A stretch of 64,000 nt of DNA from Phalacrocorax aristotelis (taxonomy: Eukaryota > Chordata > Aves > Suliformes > Phalacrocoracidae). Within the stretch, counting starts at the first letter, position 1, and each line of letters starts with the position of its first letter. The stretch is from contig NC_134288.1 of NCBI RefSeq assembly GCF_949628215.1, forward strand, positions 6,550,982 through 6,614,981. Reading direction: 5' to 3'. Position numbers and translations under genes: made by a program. Shown here piece after piece: positions 15,281 to 27,712 of the stretch. The notes below the pieces were generated by a model. The model had not been told where the DNA came from, searched no databases, and worked only from the letters and a program-made list of their open reading frames with translations.

Positions 15281-15450
15281 AATAGAAATGAATAGAAATG
15301 AATAGAAATGAATAGAAATGAATAGAAATGAATAGAAATGAATAGAATAGAATAGAATAGAATAGAATAGAATAGAATAGAATAGAATAGAATAGAATAG
15401 AATAGAATAGAATAGAATAGAATAGAATAGAATAGAATAGAATAGAATAG
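15281..15450. repeat. Compound satellite: (AATAGAAATG)6 then (AATAG)22
   Basis: Six perfect 10-bp units (15281-15340) are followed by 22 perfect 5-bp units (15341-15450). The decamer is the pentamer AATAG plus AAATG, which suggests one array expanded in two modes. The opposite strand is open in several frames only because the repeat lacks stops. Confidence 0.97.
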
Positions 15451-18213
15451 AAGGGGAGCAAAACTATGGAAAGCCAATCTTTTACCTACAAAGGTTTGCA
15501 GGACAGAGGAACTTCTTAGCTGGTTTGGGACCAAGTGCTGGTTTGACTTGTTTAACAGCTTTGCTTCTACAGCAGGTAATGGACACTCACACAGAACAAA
15601 AATCTGCCCACAGTATAACTCCAGCTGGCAAGGAATATTTCTTCCATCCCTGCATTGTCTTCATTCAAATAAGCTGCTGCTAAGCTATGCCTAAAACGTA
15701 TGAAAATGGCCAGAGGCACTTTATTGACAGTTATAGCAATTCTATAGGATTATTGAACCATCCTCAAAAATTTTAGAGAAACATAGCCACCAGGAGAGGT
15801 GTATAGAGCAGCTCAAAGTACAACACAATATGTATTCAACTCCAGTGCTGAAATGTCCCCCAGCCTATGAGGGACACTTGAAATGGGCACAGAGAATCCG
15901 ATTGCTTTCCATATTTGTTGAAAAGGAAACAATCTCTTCATTTATTAATTTTTAGAAAATGTTATGACATTTGTATAAGGCGATATTGGTTTCGCAGCTA
16001 TAGATCTTGCACAGACTGACTCCTGTGTTTAACTTTCTGTATTCTAAATAAGTCCATTGACTTTCATAAGCCTGCTTGTAAGTAAAGATAAGTTAGAGGA
16101 TCAAAGCCCTATAAACTGTGTCATTAAATTTTAAGAAGTCAGAAGCTGCACATACTCTTCTCAGGCTGTACCAGAATCTCCCATGAGTGCTAATGAGACC
16201 AGTTCTCATGTCACTGTTCTCTGGACATCAGACGACACAGATTTTATTTTAGTCTTGATTGCACAGATGAAAATATGCAATAACTCATGAAAACCAGTGT
16301 AGATATATATGGTAGTCAAACTATAGCTGATAAAGTTCATGTTCATTTTGGGTACCTGTCTGAAGTTCATTTCTCATGCATCAGGTCTGTAAGGCTAGTA
16401 GAGCTCATTAGAATTGATCCTCCATGTATTTGTCAATAATTCCAGGAGCTAAAAAAGGCCTACACCAAGACTAACAGACCGATCCAGCTCAGGAATATGT
16501 GGGAAAAATTATTTAAATTTTAGCCAGACTGACTCTTCCATACCTTGTAGAAGAGTTTTCCTGAAAATCAGGCAGGGTTTTACTGATAACAAGGTTTCAT
16601 GAAGTAGGAAGTGAGAAAAGAGAAGCGGGGAGGACTTTGTCTGTCAAGAACCTTTTCAAGCCAGTGCAGAGATATGGGAGAGGAAGAGGGCAGAAGCATC
16701 ATCCCAATCTTATTTTTAGCATTGCTTTTTTATCTTCAAAATAAACAAAAAATATAAGTTGCTTAATAACCCTCAGGACAAAGACTGTTTCAGCTGTTCC
16801 AGCAGAGGCCCTTTTGCTATACCTAAATGCAGAACAGAGAAGGATTTCCAGTCACTCCGGGACTGGATGAGACACTTTCCCCACCAGACACCCCTGACCC
16901 TAGTTTCTGCAGCAAAGAGACCCAGGCTCTGAGGGAGCCCTGATACGCCCCAGCCAGCATTGCCAGCGTGGGAGGCTGGGGGCCCAGACTGCAGGGCACA
17001 CTTGGGAACACTTCTGCCCTGCAGCCTCCATGTGACGGTTCACAGTACGTGAAAAACACCCTGTGTGGGAATCCTTGCTTCACTCCCAGGCTTTTTTGCA
17101 AGATATCTTCCAGGAGGACCAGCGACTGTGAGTCACCTCTGCAGTGTTTGGCTATCATCTCCTTGCAAATACAGGGCTTTCCCTGAAGTCTGCGCGCATT
17201 TCTGTGAAAGGGAGTTTTATCTGAATAAAGGAGCCAGAATCTGGAGGAAGATGAATGGGAAAGCAGTCACTGGAATGAACCCCTGCCACCATGCAGCAAA
17301 TGCTGCTTTTCAGTACAAGACAGAGAGTAGCATCTAATGCAGGTTCCAGTTAGCACCAAAACCACAGGGGATACCTTTTGTTGGGGCAAACATCGCTGGA
17401 AAGGTAGATAGTAAAACAAGCATATCCTGGGCAGGGGAGACGAATAAATCATTCATGAAAAGAATAGGAAGCATCATAGCCGGGGCAAAGAGAATGCTAA
17501 TTTGCTTTGCAACCTGATCAAATGGAACGACTGGCCTTGAGGGATGCAGCCATTTTGGGGGCTGATTGCTAGAGTTAATACAGAGCATTAACTTTGCAGC
17601 TTTGCTCCAGGCAGAACTTGTCCCAAGTGATCTAAAACTTTCAATGCACTTATTCTATCAGAATAAGTGATAAGTGATGGGGGGGGGGGGACGACTGCCT
17701 AATTAATGAGCTTCTTTTCAATATTAATATGCAGAAAAGTTTACTGCCTTAAAGGTGTGTCAATATATACATTTTTCTGGTCAAAGAAGCTTGCCTTTGG
17801 CTATTCAAAAAATATAAAAGCTATTAAAGTATACAGTGATTTAGAAAAAAAAAAAGGATCAAATTGCTGAAGTCTTTGGGGACAATTGCTACAGAATTTA
17901 TGCCAAATGTCTCATTAAATTGTTATGCTAAAAGGAGTAACCTAAAGTATTTTAGTAAAGATTTTTCACAAGGATTCACCTACTCCCTCCCACCCATCAA
18001 AGAATACTGTCAAGTGATTTCAGCCCAAGTGGAATCAAGAAAAAACAAATGCACAAACTCCTCCCAAACCTGTTGAGTTGCTCCTTACCCTGCTTAAGGA
18101 CCTACAGGGACCCAGGAAGCATGGAGACCTTGTTGTGCGAGGCGTCACACCAGCACCAGCCAACACCCTTGGGTGCCTGCACACTGGGGCCTCCTCTCCA
18201 AGCAGTCTTGCTC
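15451..18213. other. Intergenic, no gene recognised
   Basis: AT-rich DNA between the AATAG array and the LTR. Apart from the G12 run I see no structured feature. Confidence 0.6.
17679..17690 (+). repeat. Poly-G run, 12 G
   Basis: A 12-base G run in otherwise AT-rich intergenic DNA, following TAAGTGAT. Confidence 0.9.
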
Positions 18214-18218
18214 ATCAG
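18214..18218. repeat. Target-site duplication, left copy (ATCAG)
   Basis: ATCAG stands immediately before the TG of the LTR; the identical right copy is at 18797-18801. Confidence 0.88.
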
Positions 18219-18796
18219 TGTCATGGTTTAGCCCCAGTCGGCAACCCAGCCCCACGCAGCCGCTCGCTCGCTCCCCCCTGCTGGGATGGGGGAGAGAATT
18301 GGAAGCGTAAAAGTGAGGCAACTCATGGGTTGAGATAAAGACAGTTTAATAGGTAAAGCAAAAGCTGCCCATGGAAGCAAAGCAAAACAAGGAATTCATT
18401 CACTCCTTCCCACGGGCAGGCGGGTGCTCAGCCATCCCCAGGAAAGCAGGGCTCCGTCACGCGGAACGGTGACTTGGGAAGACAAACGCCATCACTCCGA
18501 ATGTCCCCCCCTTCCTCCTCCCCCCCCCCAGCTCTACGTGCTGAGCATGACGCCATATGGCATGGAATATCCCGTTGGCCAGGTGGGGTCACTGTCCCGA
18601 CTGTGCCCCCTCCCAGCTCCTTGTGCCCCCGGCAGAGCACGGGGAGCTGAAACAGTCCTTGACCAGTGTAAGCGCTACTTAGCAACAACTAAAACATCTC
18701 CACATTATCACCACTGTTTCCAGCAAAAATCCAAAACACAGCCCCATACCAGCTACTATGAAGAAATTTAACTCTATCCCAGCTGAAACCAGGACA
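18219..18796 (+). mobile_element. Solo LTR of an avian ERVL-type endogenous retrovirus
   Basis: The 578-bp element begins TGTCATGG and ends CCAGGACA, an imperfect 8-bp terminal inverted repeat with canonical TG...CA ends. It is flanked by a perfect 5-bp direct repeat, ATCAG, at 18214-18218 and 18797-18801. A 5-bp duplication is typical of ERVL (class III) elements. The 5' part (GGTTTAGCCCCAGTCGGCAA, then GATGGGGGAGAGAATTGGAA) resembles an LTR family I recall as common in neoavian genomes. No internal retroviral region or second LTR is present, so it is a solo LTR left by recombination. Orientation is taken from resemblance to that family. Confidence 0.88.
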
Positions 18797-18801
18797 ATCA
18801 G
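18797..18801. repeat. Target-site duplication, right copy (ATCAG)
   Basis: ATCAG stands immediately after the CA of the LTR and matches the left copy exactly. Confidence 0.88.
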
Positions 18802-21800
18802 CCACATGGCAAACCCAAGCCCTGTCTCAGACCTATGTCTGGAAGAGGCCAAGTGCCACCAGGCTGGTCCTTCCCCAGACATCCTCCAGTTGGTGCCTTC
18901 TGAGGCTGGCATGGCCCCACCATGCAAGAGCAAGGGCCAGCAGTGCAGGCAGACCTCATCTGAAGCTGTCTTCACTGCAGAGTGCAGCCTGTCCTCAGAG
19001 GCACTCCCCACCCTGCACCTTGCATCTGGGAGAAGCAAACAAGGATGGAGAAGAAAAAGTAACATCATTGCTTTCACTTTTACATATGTGAAACTGAGGT
19101 ATGAATGCAAGACAGATTTCCAGCACAATTTCCTTTTTATTTTTCTTGCCTAAAGAACTTCAAAAACAATTTTCTTCAAGTGATTTTTGTCAGAGGTTAT
19201 ATGGGAAGCCTCTGGAAAAGCCAAAGGCTAAGTGCTATGAACAAAACCAATATTTTAACTGTATGACTATTCTTTGTCCCCAGTGGGTACCTGTATAAAA
19301 AGTTTGCCAAATTATCCTTCCCATTCTTAAATTTCTCATAACATATCATGTTATCCTTTCCTACCTGGCAAATCCTGCCATAAACCTCCACCAATGACTG
19401 CTTAACATGCTGCTCATAGCCTTGCAGGAAAGTAAAACTCTTCAGAGAGTCCTCCTAACCTGTCTAGACCCCAAAGTACTGCCTGCAGATACTGCAACAG
19501 ACATTCCAGGAAAGTAGACGGAAAGAAAGTCTCTTATCTTAATCAGCTCGATGAGCTGCTGGGGGAAAACAGCCGATGTCCATGGAGCAAGGCTGGAGTA
19601 AAGGGCAAGCAACTGTGGCAGCTGTGAGGTTATAAACAGCCCATGTGCCCCTTCTCAAAGTGGGGTGCTTGGGAAAGTTGGGTGGGTTTCTTGAGCACAG
19701 ATCTTCTGGTCAGCAAACTCGTATTTTGACAACATAGTGCCAGAACTTTTTTCTCAGTGTAGGTGATTATTATATTTCAGGTGAGGGGCTTTAATAAGGA
19801 AGAGTTAGGTGGTTGCTATGGGTTGATAGAAGTAGTAGCAGGGTACAGAGAGTCTTCAGGCTCCTTTTGTTTCCTGCTTGCAGGGGCTGAGAGAAAGATG
19901 GGAGAGAAAGTCAGGAAAAGGAAGAATTGTGAAATATGCCTGTTCTTTCTTCCTCGGCTTCCTGTAGTTTTGAGGCAGATCTCCATAATACAGGACATAA
20001 GTAGCTGTTCAATGTAGGATCAGTATAGTTAAAAAAAGTCATGCTTTATAGATTTTATTTGAGCTCAATAAATATACAGATTTTGGGATTTTTGCATGAT
20101 ATTTTGATCTCAGTGAATTATATTCCAGCTGGGTTGCTGCCACCCCTTTAATAAGTGGTGTTGGAGGCCCTACATAAACAGCAGCTAGTAAAAGTGGGGA
20201 GGAAGAATGCAAACTCTGACATCCCTCTTCCAAAGTAGGTCAAGCTCCTCCAAAGTCTCAGCAGCATCTTTCCTCCTGTAGTAGCAGACACCTGTGCAGG
20301 GTGAAGAGTTAGTGCCTTATCTGCTCACTGCTGAGGACAGGTCTAGCTCTTGCAATGGGTGATACGTGAGGCAATTCAATGGCTTCGTTCGCGTCTACTG
20401 CAGAACAGCGCTGCATGGCCTAACTGATGAGCACAGCTCAGGAGTGAGGGCTCTGGCAGGCCAGACTAAGACCTGCAAAGGACTGAGAAGTTGCTACAGC
20501 AGATGCCTTACATCTGGTACAAACCTATCCTGGGCTCACTTGCAAAACCTTAAACTGCCTGCAGAAAAGTGAAATGAAGATGTTCATCCCAGGATCAGTG
20601 CATAACAGAGAAATGCATGGAGAAAAAGACTTGAACCTCGCAAGGTTTCAGAGGCTGTGCCCTAGCTGTCCTGTACGCAGCTGCAGCTGCATTCAGGTGC
20701 CTTCTAGTCCCTGTTTGGCAGCATGACTGTTCACACATGTACCACCCCACGGCAAGAGGAACCGATGTTGGGCTCTCCCGTGAGCTCTGGCTAGGTGCCA
20801 GGTGTTTGGGATGCTAAGTTACTTTATCTGTACAGCTTAGAAAAACTCCTCTACACATGGGCATTTTAGGACTAGGAACATCTCTAGGTGCCAGGTCTAG
20901 TGGAGTCCTAATTCTCAGCTGACATCTAAGGTGCTGCAGTCATATTACTAATAAACCAGCTAAAACAGGAAAGGAGGCCTTTACCTGCTACCAGCTCCTG
21001 TAATAACGTGTCCTAAGTGCGCTTTCTTGCTCTTTCAAGTCATGCACACACAAGTTACTTTTCAAAGTGGTCTCTTGTCTGAGCCTCACAAACTTGTTTT
21101 ACTTACAACGTGTCTTAGATTCTAGCAAGGACTGCCAGAGGGGAAGCAGTGTTACACTGGATTGCACCACAGAAACCACCCAACTTAAGTGGATTACTCT
21201 TTTTGCCACGGCCTGACTTGCTTATGCAGGTTTACTTTGTTATCAAATGTCTATTACAACACAGGAAAAAATACTGAGCTGAGCAAGGCCTGTTCTGTGA
21301 TCTGGATTATCCATTCTCTGCTTCCTCACGGGAGCTTTAAGGAAAGATTCTTCTGTATTGGCCAAAAAAATCCTTGTCCTGAAAAACCTAACTATGGGAG
21401 AAGGGTCTGGCAGCATCTGCCTTTACAGTGAGCTTCTCGGTGGCCTGGAGCAGCTTGAAAGATGCTTTTAGTCCTTCAGTTGGTAAAACCTCAGATATGA
21501 TAAATCTGATTGCTGACATGCAGGCTGTTAGGATCCCTCCAATTCCTTTCTTAACCTGTCAGCTGTATTTTGCTTCTGCTGGATTTCACTTCAGAATTTG
21601 AATTTTTAGAATAGAGTTAGCACACAGTCTGTTTGCAAGGGATGAGCTGGGATTCAAGGAAGTTCCCTTTAATCCTGTCTGCTGGGTGTGGGTTTTCTCC
21701 AAATCTCATTTCCTACTGTAAGTCTGAACGGCCTCTGACTCCAATTAGCGTAACACAATAAAAACAGAGGGCTGAGCTTCAGAGGATGTGTTTCAGCGGC

Positions 21801-24800
21801 AAAGGCATCACAGGACTATGTTCGGCAAAGGATTCCTATCTCCCCTGCCTCCACACCTCCCTGCCCCTCCAAGAATTAGGATTTTAGCTCCTAAAACAGA
21901 AGTTTTTTGAAAAGCAGTGTAAGGGCTCTTCTCTTCTGCTCTTAGGGTTCACTATTTTCAGGTATTTGCCACATCCAGGCAGGCTGGAAACCTTCTTCTC
22001 TTAATTAATGCTGAAACTCTGGTATGTACATAAGACTCCAAGGTCTAGGATTTTAAGGAAAATACCAAGTGTCATGAGACTCCTCATAAAATCATGACAG
22101 TTAGATAGCTGGATACACAAAGAGCAGTCTTGTACTTTTTTTTCTCTAAAGTTACTTCTGTTTTAGACTAAGGAATCCTAGAAAGAAAAAGAGCAAAGTG
22201 CCCACAAAAGATCCTTGTGTCATGCAACAAACTTCCTGGAATAAAACTACCAGCTCTGTTCCCCTAAAAAGAGGTAGCTTCTGAAGATGTAGTCTATCAG
22301 ACAATACGCCAGTTTGTAAAGGTATTAGAAACACTTGTTGGAGAAGCCAGAAGCTGCCAGTGGAAAACTGAGGTTTTAAAATGTGAAGGATCAAAATACA
22401 TCAACTTTAAACTACTTTCTATACCACTTCAGACAAATAAAGGAATCCTTAAAAAGAGGGTAAAATCAAACAAGGAATCCAGGCTGTGACTGGTTGTCCT
22501 CCAGTAATTCTGAAACCTGGCTAAATTTAGAAAAAGAGGCCCTGAAACTTCTCCTGAACAGAACTGGTGTTTGTAACTTGAAATGGTGATGAGAGTTTCA
22601 CTTTTCATTACAACCAGATTATTCAGGTTTCTTCAGCACTGGTGTGTCAAGGAATTTAAACCACTGTTAAAAAAAACTGTAATTTTGTAAACTGTGAAAT
22701 GACTGTGGTAGCAAGGTCTGCACGTGCTAGCGAGGAGCAAGGACCCTCCCTGCGCAGGGACCTGCAACCATTCATCCCCATCAGTGGATTATAGCAGGTG
22801 ACCATGCAGATGAAAAGTGAGGATATTGTCCTATTTGTTCTCATTTCCAGGGCTACACTCCTCCATTAACGAGAAATGCTTGGAGAGCTCTTAAATTGGC
22901 TTTGGGTTTTTTCATTGACATTAACAATTTTTTCAACATCATAGACTTCTGTGGCCAATGTAATCCCAGTCATCCTGCTCCTCTGATTGCTGGGACTGAT
23001 CTAGAGACGAGGTCCCAAGGAGCCAACAGTCTTTGCAAGGTGTTTCTTTAAGGAAAAGAGCTGTTAACCCAAATTACTTGGCAGCTTTAAGAAATTCTAG
23101 GTGATTTTTGCAGTGCAGTCAGTCACTCTCAGCCCCCGTGGCTGCACTAGTTGCTCTGAATAACTACAGTAGCTCTGATCATGAATTACTGTGATTTGTC
23201 AGCTGTAATATAAGCCCAGCTAGGGTTTTGATGCTTTTGCCAGCAACATGTGAAAGAAAATATTTGAGTGAAGCTGTCTAAGCCAGGTTGGGTAAAGAAA
23301 AGGGGAGGTAAAAAGCCAACCTGACCTGCCCAGATTTATTTCATGCAGTGGTGAAACCAGCCCACTGCCTGGATTTAAGATCAGTGGATATGTTTAATCT
23401 GCCTGAATAACTCCTGACGAGTGCTGGGCTTCTTTCCCCTGGAAATTATAATCCAATCCTGCATACCATCTAAATAATGCAATAACCTATTATAATATCT
23501 GTTTTCTTGGAACAATTACACATAACACTGTGAAAAAAAGAGCACATCTCTGAAAACAAAAACATCCTTCTGACAAAAATTGCTACAGTTTGGACAGTGA
23601 GAATTTTTTTCACTGTAGGAGAACAGAGCAATACCGCATGGAGCAAGAGGCAGGGAATCCACGCTGGTTCCCAAGTTTCAGACCCAGCTCTCTGCTGAAC
23701 TGCGCAGAAACTGGAAACAGCTATCAATAACCCTTCCTAGGTTACTTCTGGAAAAACTGAACAAGGTTTCCTGGGTCCAAGTGGGCATTCTTGAAGTTCT
23801 TTGAGCTTATCTAGTGAAAAACATCAGGTGGCTGCAAAGGCAGTGGTAATGATGTTTATTACTACTACATGTATAACTATATAGAGAGCTATATACATAC
23901 ATAGTTAAATATATAATTATATAGAGTTATATATATGCAGTTATATATATAGTTACATATATTTTTTCAGTAACCCAGGAGTTAAGAAAATTCCTGTTGA
24001 AAGTTCTCATCTTGTAGTGAGACCTTGGAGGAGGACGAGCACATTTACCTGTGTGCCTCACAAGAGCCTATCGCAGCGTTGGGTCTGGTTTTTTTAATGG
24101 ACTCTTTTATAAACCTGTGTCCTCTAGTAAGAATTTGAAAGGACAGTACTTCAGTGTGCATTCAGTTGAGCTTTTCTTCCTCCTGCATCTGCATATGCTC
24201 TGTGACAAGCAAGCACGCTGAAGGTTAATTGTTACTCTAGGATATTATGTTCCTTCTCTCTCCTGTTAATTTTGGGGGCAGGGTGGAGAAAGGAGATCCC
24301 TGCTACTTGGACCTTGCTGGAAATGTCTTGATGGTTGCTTAAAACAAATGTTTGTCTTAAAAGGGAAAAAATAAACCAAACCACACAACAGTCCAAAGTT
24401 ATTTCTCCTTTACAAAACAGTTGCATAAAAAAAGGCAAAAAAATTTACCTGCTGTTTTTGGTGTTCCTGTAGCCGAGAGAACAGGTCTGAATAAGGAACA
24501 TCTATTACTTTTTGTTTGCTTGTTTTAACATTAGCAGAGGCTTTATTCCTTTACCCCCTATCAATGTCAAAGTTTCTCTGTGGCTTAAACTCCTATCTAA
24601 CAAGATCAGAATTAGGCTGGGTAACTCAAAGGATGCAAGGGAAATAAGTGAACAAAAGAGGTCTTGTCTCTTCCAACTCTTTTTCTGATTCTCTTGAGCA
24701 GAGGAGAAGCCCATATTCTTCATACTGCCTGCAAACCTTCCCAGAGGGAAGGGAAGAGTAGGAAACATGGGAGTGAGAAGAGGAGAAGGCAGGGGAGTGA

Positions 24801-27445
24801 TCTGGTAGGAGCTCCAGGCTGGCCCGTGACCCTGAGCCGAATGCCTGGTTACCTCGTCCGCCGGCACTGGGGGACCCAAATAATGCAGCAGTTTGGGGTT
24901 TTATTTGAAGATCTCCAAGAGTACTTCCTGCACGGGCTGTGGAGGAGGCAATCCATTTCCAGCCCAGCTTAAATGGATCAGCGAGGCAAGTGCAGCCAAA
25001 GTCCCGACGCCAGCTGTGGGACCTCACAGCGCTCCTGGAGGAGGCAGAGCCATTAGGCTCACATTAAGTGACTGATGAACCGCCTGCGAGCGCCTGGCAG
25101 GTTTGTTTCGAGCCCCATCCTTCTAATTCTAGCTTCTCTTTTGTCCATGAGAACCACGGGGGAGAGAACACATGAGGGTTTCTACCCAATTACACCTCTC
25201 TTTATGGGTATAAGAACCTGGGGAGCTGCTCGATACCTAGCTGAGGTAGAGGGAATATTTAGCGTCTAAGAAGATTTATGTCTGTGACCTTCTGGATGTA
25301 AGGTGGCAGAGCAACCCATGCTGTGCTACATCTAATGTGCATATTCATGGCTCGTTTATTCATGAAAGAAATGACTGGATTAGGGATGGTTTGAAGGACA
25401 CTGATCATGGAGTTGAAGTACACTCAAGTTGCTCACAAATTAGAACTCTATCGTTTTTCATAATAAATTGGTAACCATTGTAAATCCTTGCATATTGGTG
25501 TTGTTATTGGAAATACTATGTTGTATTTTATTGGATTGGAAACATTTCACAGCTATCAACCTGTCAATTATTTTAGCACAACACAAGGTTTCTCATGATG
25601 ATAGATGATGATTCTAAATAATTTTTATAAAGTATTTCTACTTATCATGGTGTCAGGAAGCCTGTCTGCCTGTGAAATATTGTGATTTTTGAAGCACTCA
25701 CCTGGTAACACTCCTTAATTGTGTAACATTAATCTATGTGTCAATCAAATACTTGCAAGCTAATATATGGATTTTTTTTTTTCCTGAGGTTTTCGGGGGG
25801 GGGTGGTGGAAATTAAGATCATAGAAAACTGTTGGCAGCATATGAAGGAAGAAGCAACGCCAGACTTGTAACCAATCATGAAAATGCATGTTATGAAGAA
25901 TAAAGATGAACCCTCTTCACTCTACATTTATTCGGCATGAAGACGTCTTCCAGCAACACGTTTTTCTTTTCTCTTTCTTTCTCCCCACTTCTAACACATT
26001 GAGTGAAAAGAAAAAAAGCCCAGTTTTACATGTCCTGAGCAGATTCAAACATCTGTGAATAAATAAGGTGCTACACATTAGATATCTGCTATTTAAGTTT
26101 CAAAGTCCTTTTCAGAGATTAGTAGAAGACATTATTTCACCTCACAGAAATTAAAATTAATTCACATGGTGGCTGCTTTAACCAAAGTCATGCAGTGAGT
26201 TAGAAGTGGAGATGGGTCTGGTATCCTACACACTTGACCTTCCAAAATATCTGAGAGGTCAAGTACGCCAAAAGTTACTACCTCTGACCGAAGAGTGTTG
26301 ACCACTTTTGCATTCATCCAGAAGGGCTGAGAGGGAAGGGGAGACTTGCAAGGACCACAGCATAGAGCAAGTTGTCTGCTTGGGTGACACTGCTCCTTCA
26401 TCCCTGGCCAGGAAGGGTCACACCAGAGGGGACAGTCTGTGACTGCCCCGGTGCTGGGGTTATTAGCCTTCCTGCACCCTGATCTTTCGCTGAACCTGTG
26501 CCAGCATGTAATCCTCCACCAGCAGGGATTAAATCCTGCCTCAGGTGCATGCTCAACCACAGCTTTCTCCTGCTGCTGCTACTCCTCTTGACATCAAGTG
26601 GTTTGGGGCAACAGTCCCATTTACCCGCTTTCTGCTCTTGGGGTGGAATAAGAAAGGCCAAAAAATTGCAAAGGTGCACCCAGTCCAGTCCTACAAAACC
26701 AAGTAATTTAAAGCGTGATGTGCTGGATCTGCAAGCGTACCTGTGTCAGGAGGTTTCCAGTTGCCATCACAGTGTGACCCAGGAGGCCAATTCTGCCACT
26801 GATCCTGAGGGGTCTGCGTCTGACAGCACTGACCAGTCTGAATACCTGTGGCAGGGTTGGACCCTAGGTGGTCTGGTACTCAGACTTATTTATACACCAT
26901 GCAGCCTTTTCCAGCCATTAAACTGATTTTATATGTGCAAGCCTGTTTCAGCAATTAGAGCAAAAAATCTTTATAGCTCTTTTGGTTTGAATTGGGCTGG
27001 TTTCAAACCCAGGTACTAAAATGGATAAAATTATCTCAAAAAGCAAAGGAATTACACTGTACTCTGAGCTCCTCTGCATCATGTTATGAAAGACACAAAG
27101 ATAATATTTGTATAAATTAAAGCTATTGGAGACGTATGGTATTTCAGTTTCTGCTTCATTAAGTTGTCCTCCAGCCCTGAACATCCCTAGATCTATTCTG
27201 CAGCACTTTTCTATTTTAAATTTAATCTACCCTGCTGCAGAATGAAAGCTTAAAAGGATATTGCCTCTTTAAATTACATGTGGAAAAATATAACAATGGT
27301 GGAATTCTTGCTGAAGTGAATGCAATCTATTATATAAGTTCTAGAATTCATAATATTTTCATAAGTCCGTTAGCCTCCCTGCTAGTTCAGCAGTATATTT
27401 CTTCACTGTTTCACTATCACCACAATTACATTTTTTTTCATTGAT
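18802..27445. other. Intergenic, no gene recognised
   Basis: Contains the TA-rich tract at 23863. The stretch 25300-25780 is AT-rich, low in simple repeats and dense in homeodomain-type TAAT/ATTA cores, and holds a TGTCAATCA motif at 25739-25747; it looks like possible enhancer DNA, with low certainty. No coding potential is recognised. Confidence 0.5.
23863..23962. repeat. TA-rich simple-sequence tract
   Basis: Irregular TATATA/ATAGTTA/TATACATA units run over about 100 bp and can pair with themselves extensively. Confidence 0.8.
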
Positions 27446-27712
27446 TGTAAGACCAGAAGAAACCACTGTGACCATCTAATCTGATTTCACATGTCTAATA
27501 GACCATAGGACATGCCTGGATTAATTCCTAATTTGATTAAAATGACTTTTGGAAAAATATCCGATATTTTCCCTACAATTTCCAAGCAATAGAATATACC
27601 TTTGCAACTCTTCATGAGTCACGAATTATTTTAGCTTTACCATTACAATAAAGTGCCCTCTGTTTTGAGTCTGGAATTTAATCTTCCTCTGATTTGCAGA
27701 TATTGGATCCTT
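27446..27712 (-). mobile_element. Ancient, highly diverged CR1-like LINE fragment
   Basis: On the plus strand the order ACCAGAAGAAACCACTGTGA, GACCATCTAATCTGA, CATAGGACATG, a central AT-rich part, and GTCTGGAATTTAATCTTCC ending near ATTGGATCC matches the layout of old amniote CR1 3' ends in reverse. Divergence is much higher than in the other two copies. The family assignment is from memory of the consensus. Confidence 0.7.

Noticed and set aside
15217-15534. FYSIL-repeat protein
   Set aside because: It is a translation of the AATAG pentanucleotide array.
18424-18771. 115-codon open frame
   Set aside because: It lies inside the solo LTR, which is non-coding.
24224-24237. HNF1-type site GTTAATTGTTAC (rhombomere 5/6 MAFB enhancer motif)
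   Set aside because: Three mismatches to GTTAATNATTAAC. Similar partial matches at 39353 and 46668 are no better, so I do not claim the vHNF1-dependent enhancer.
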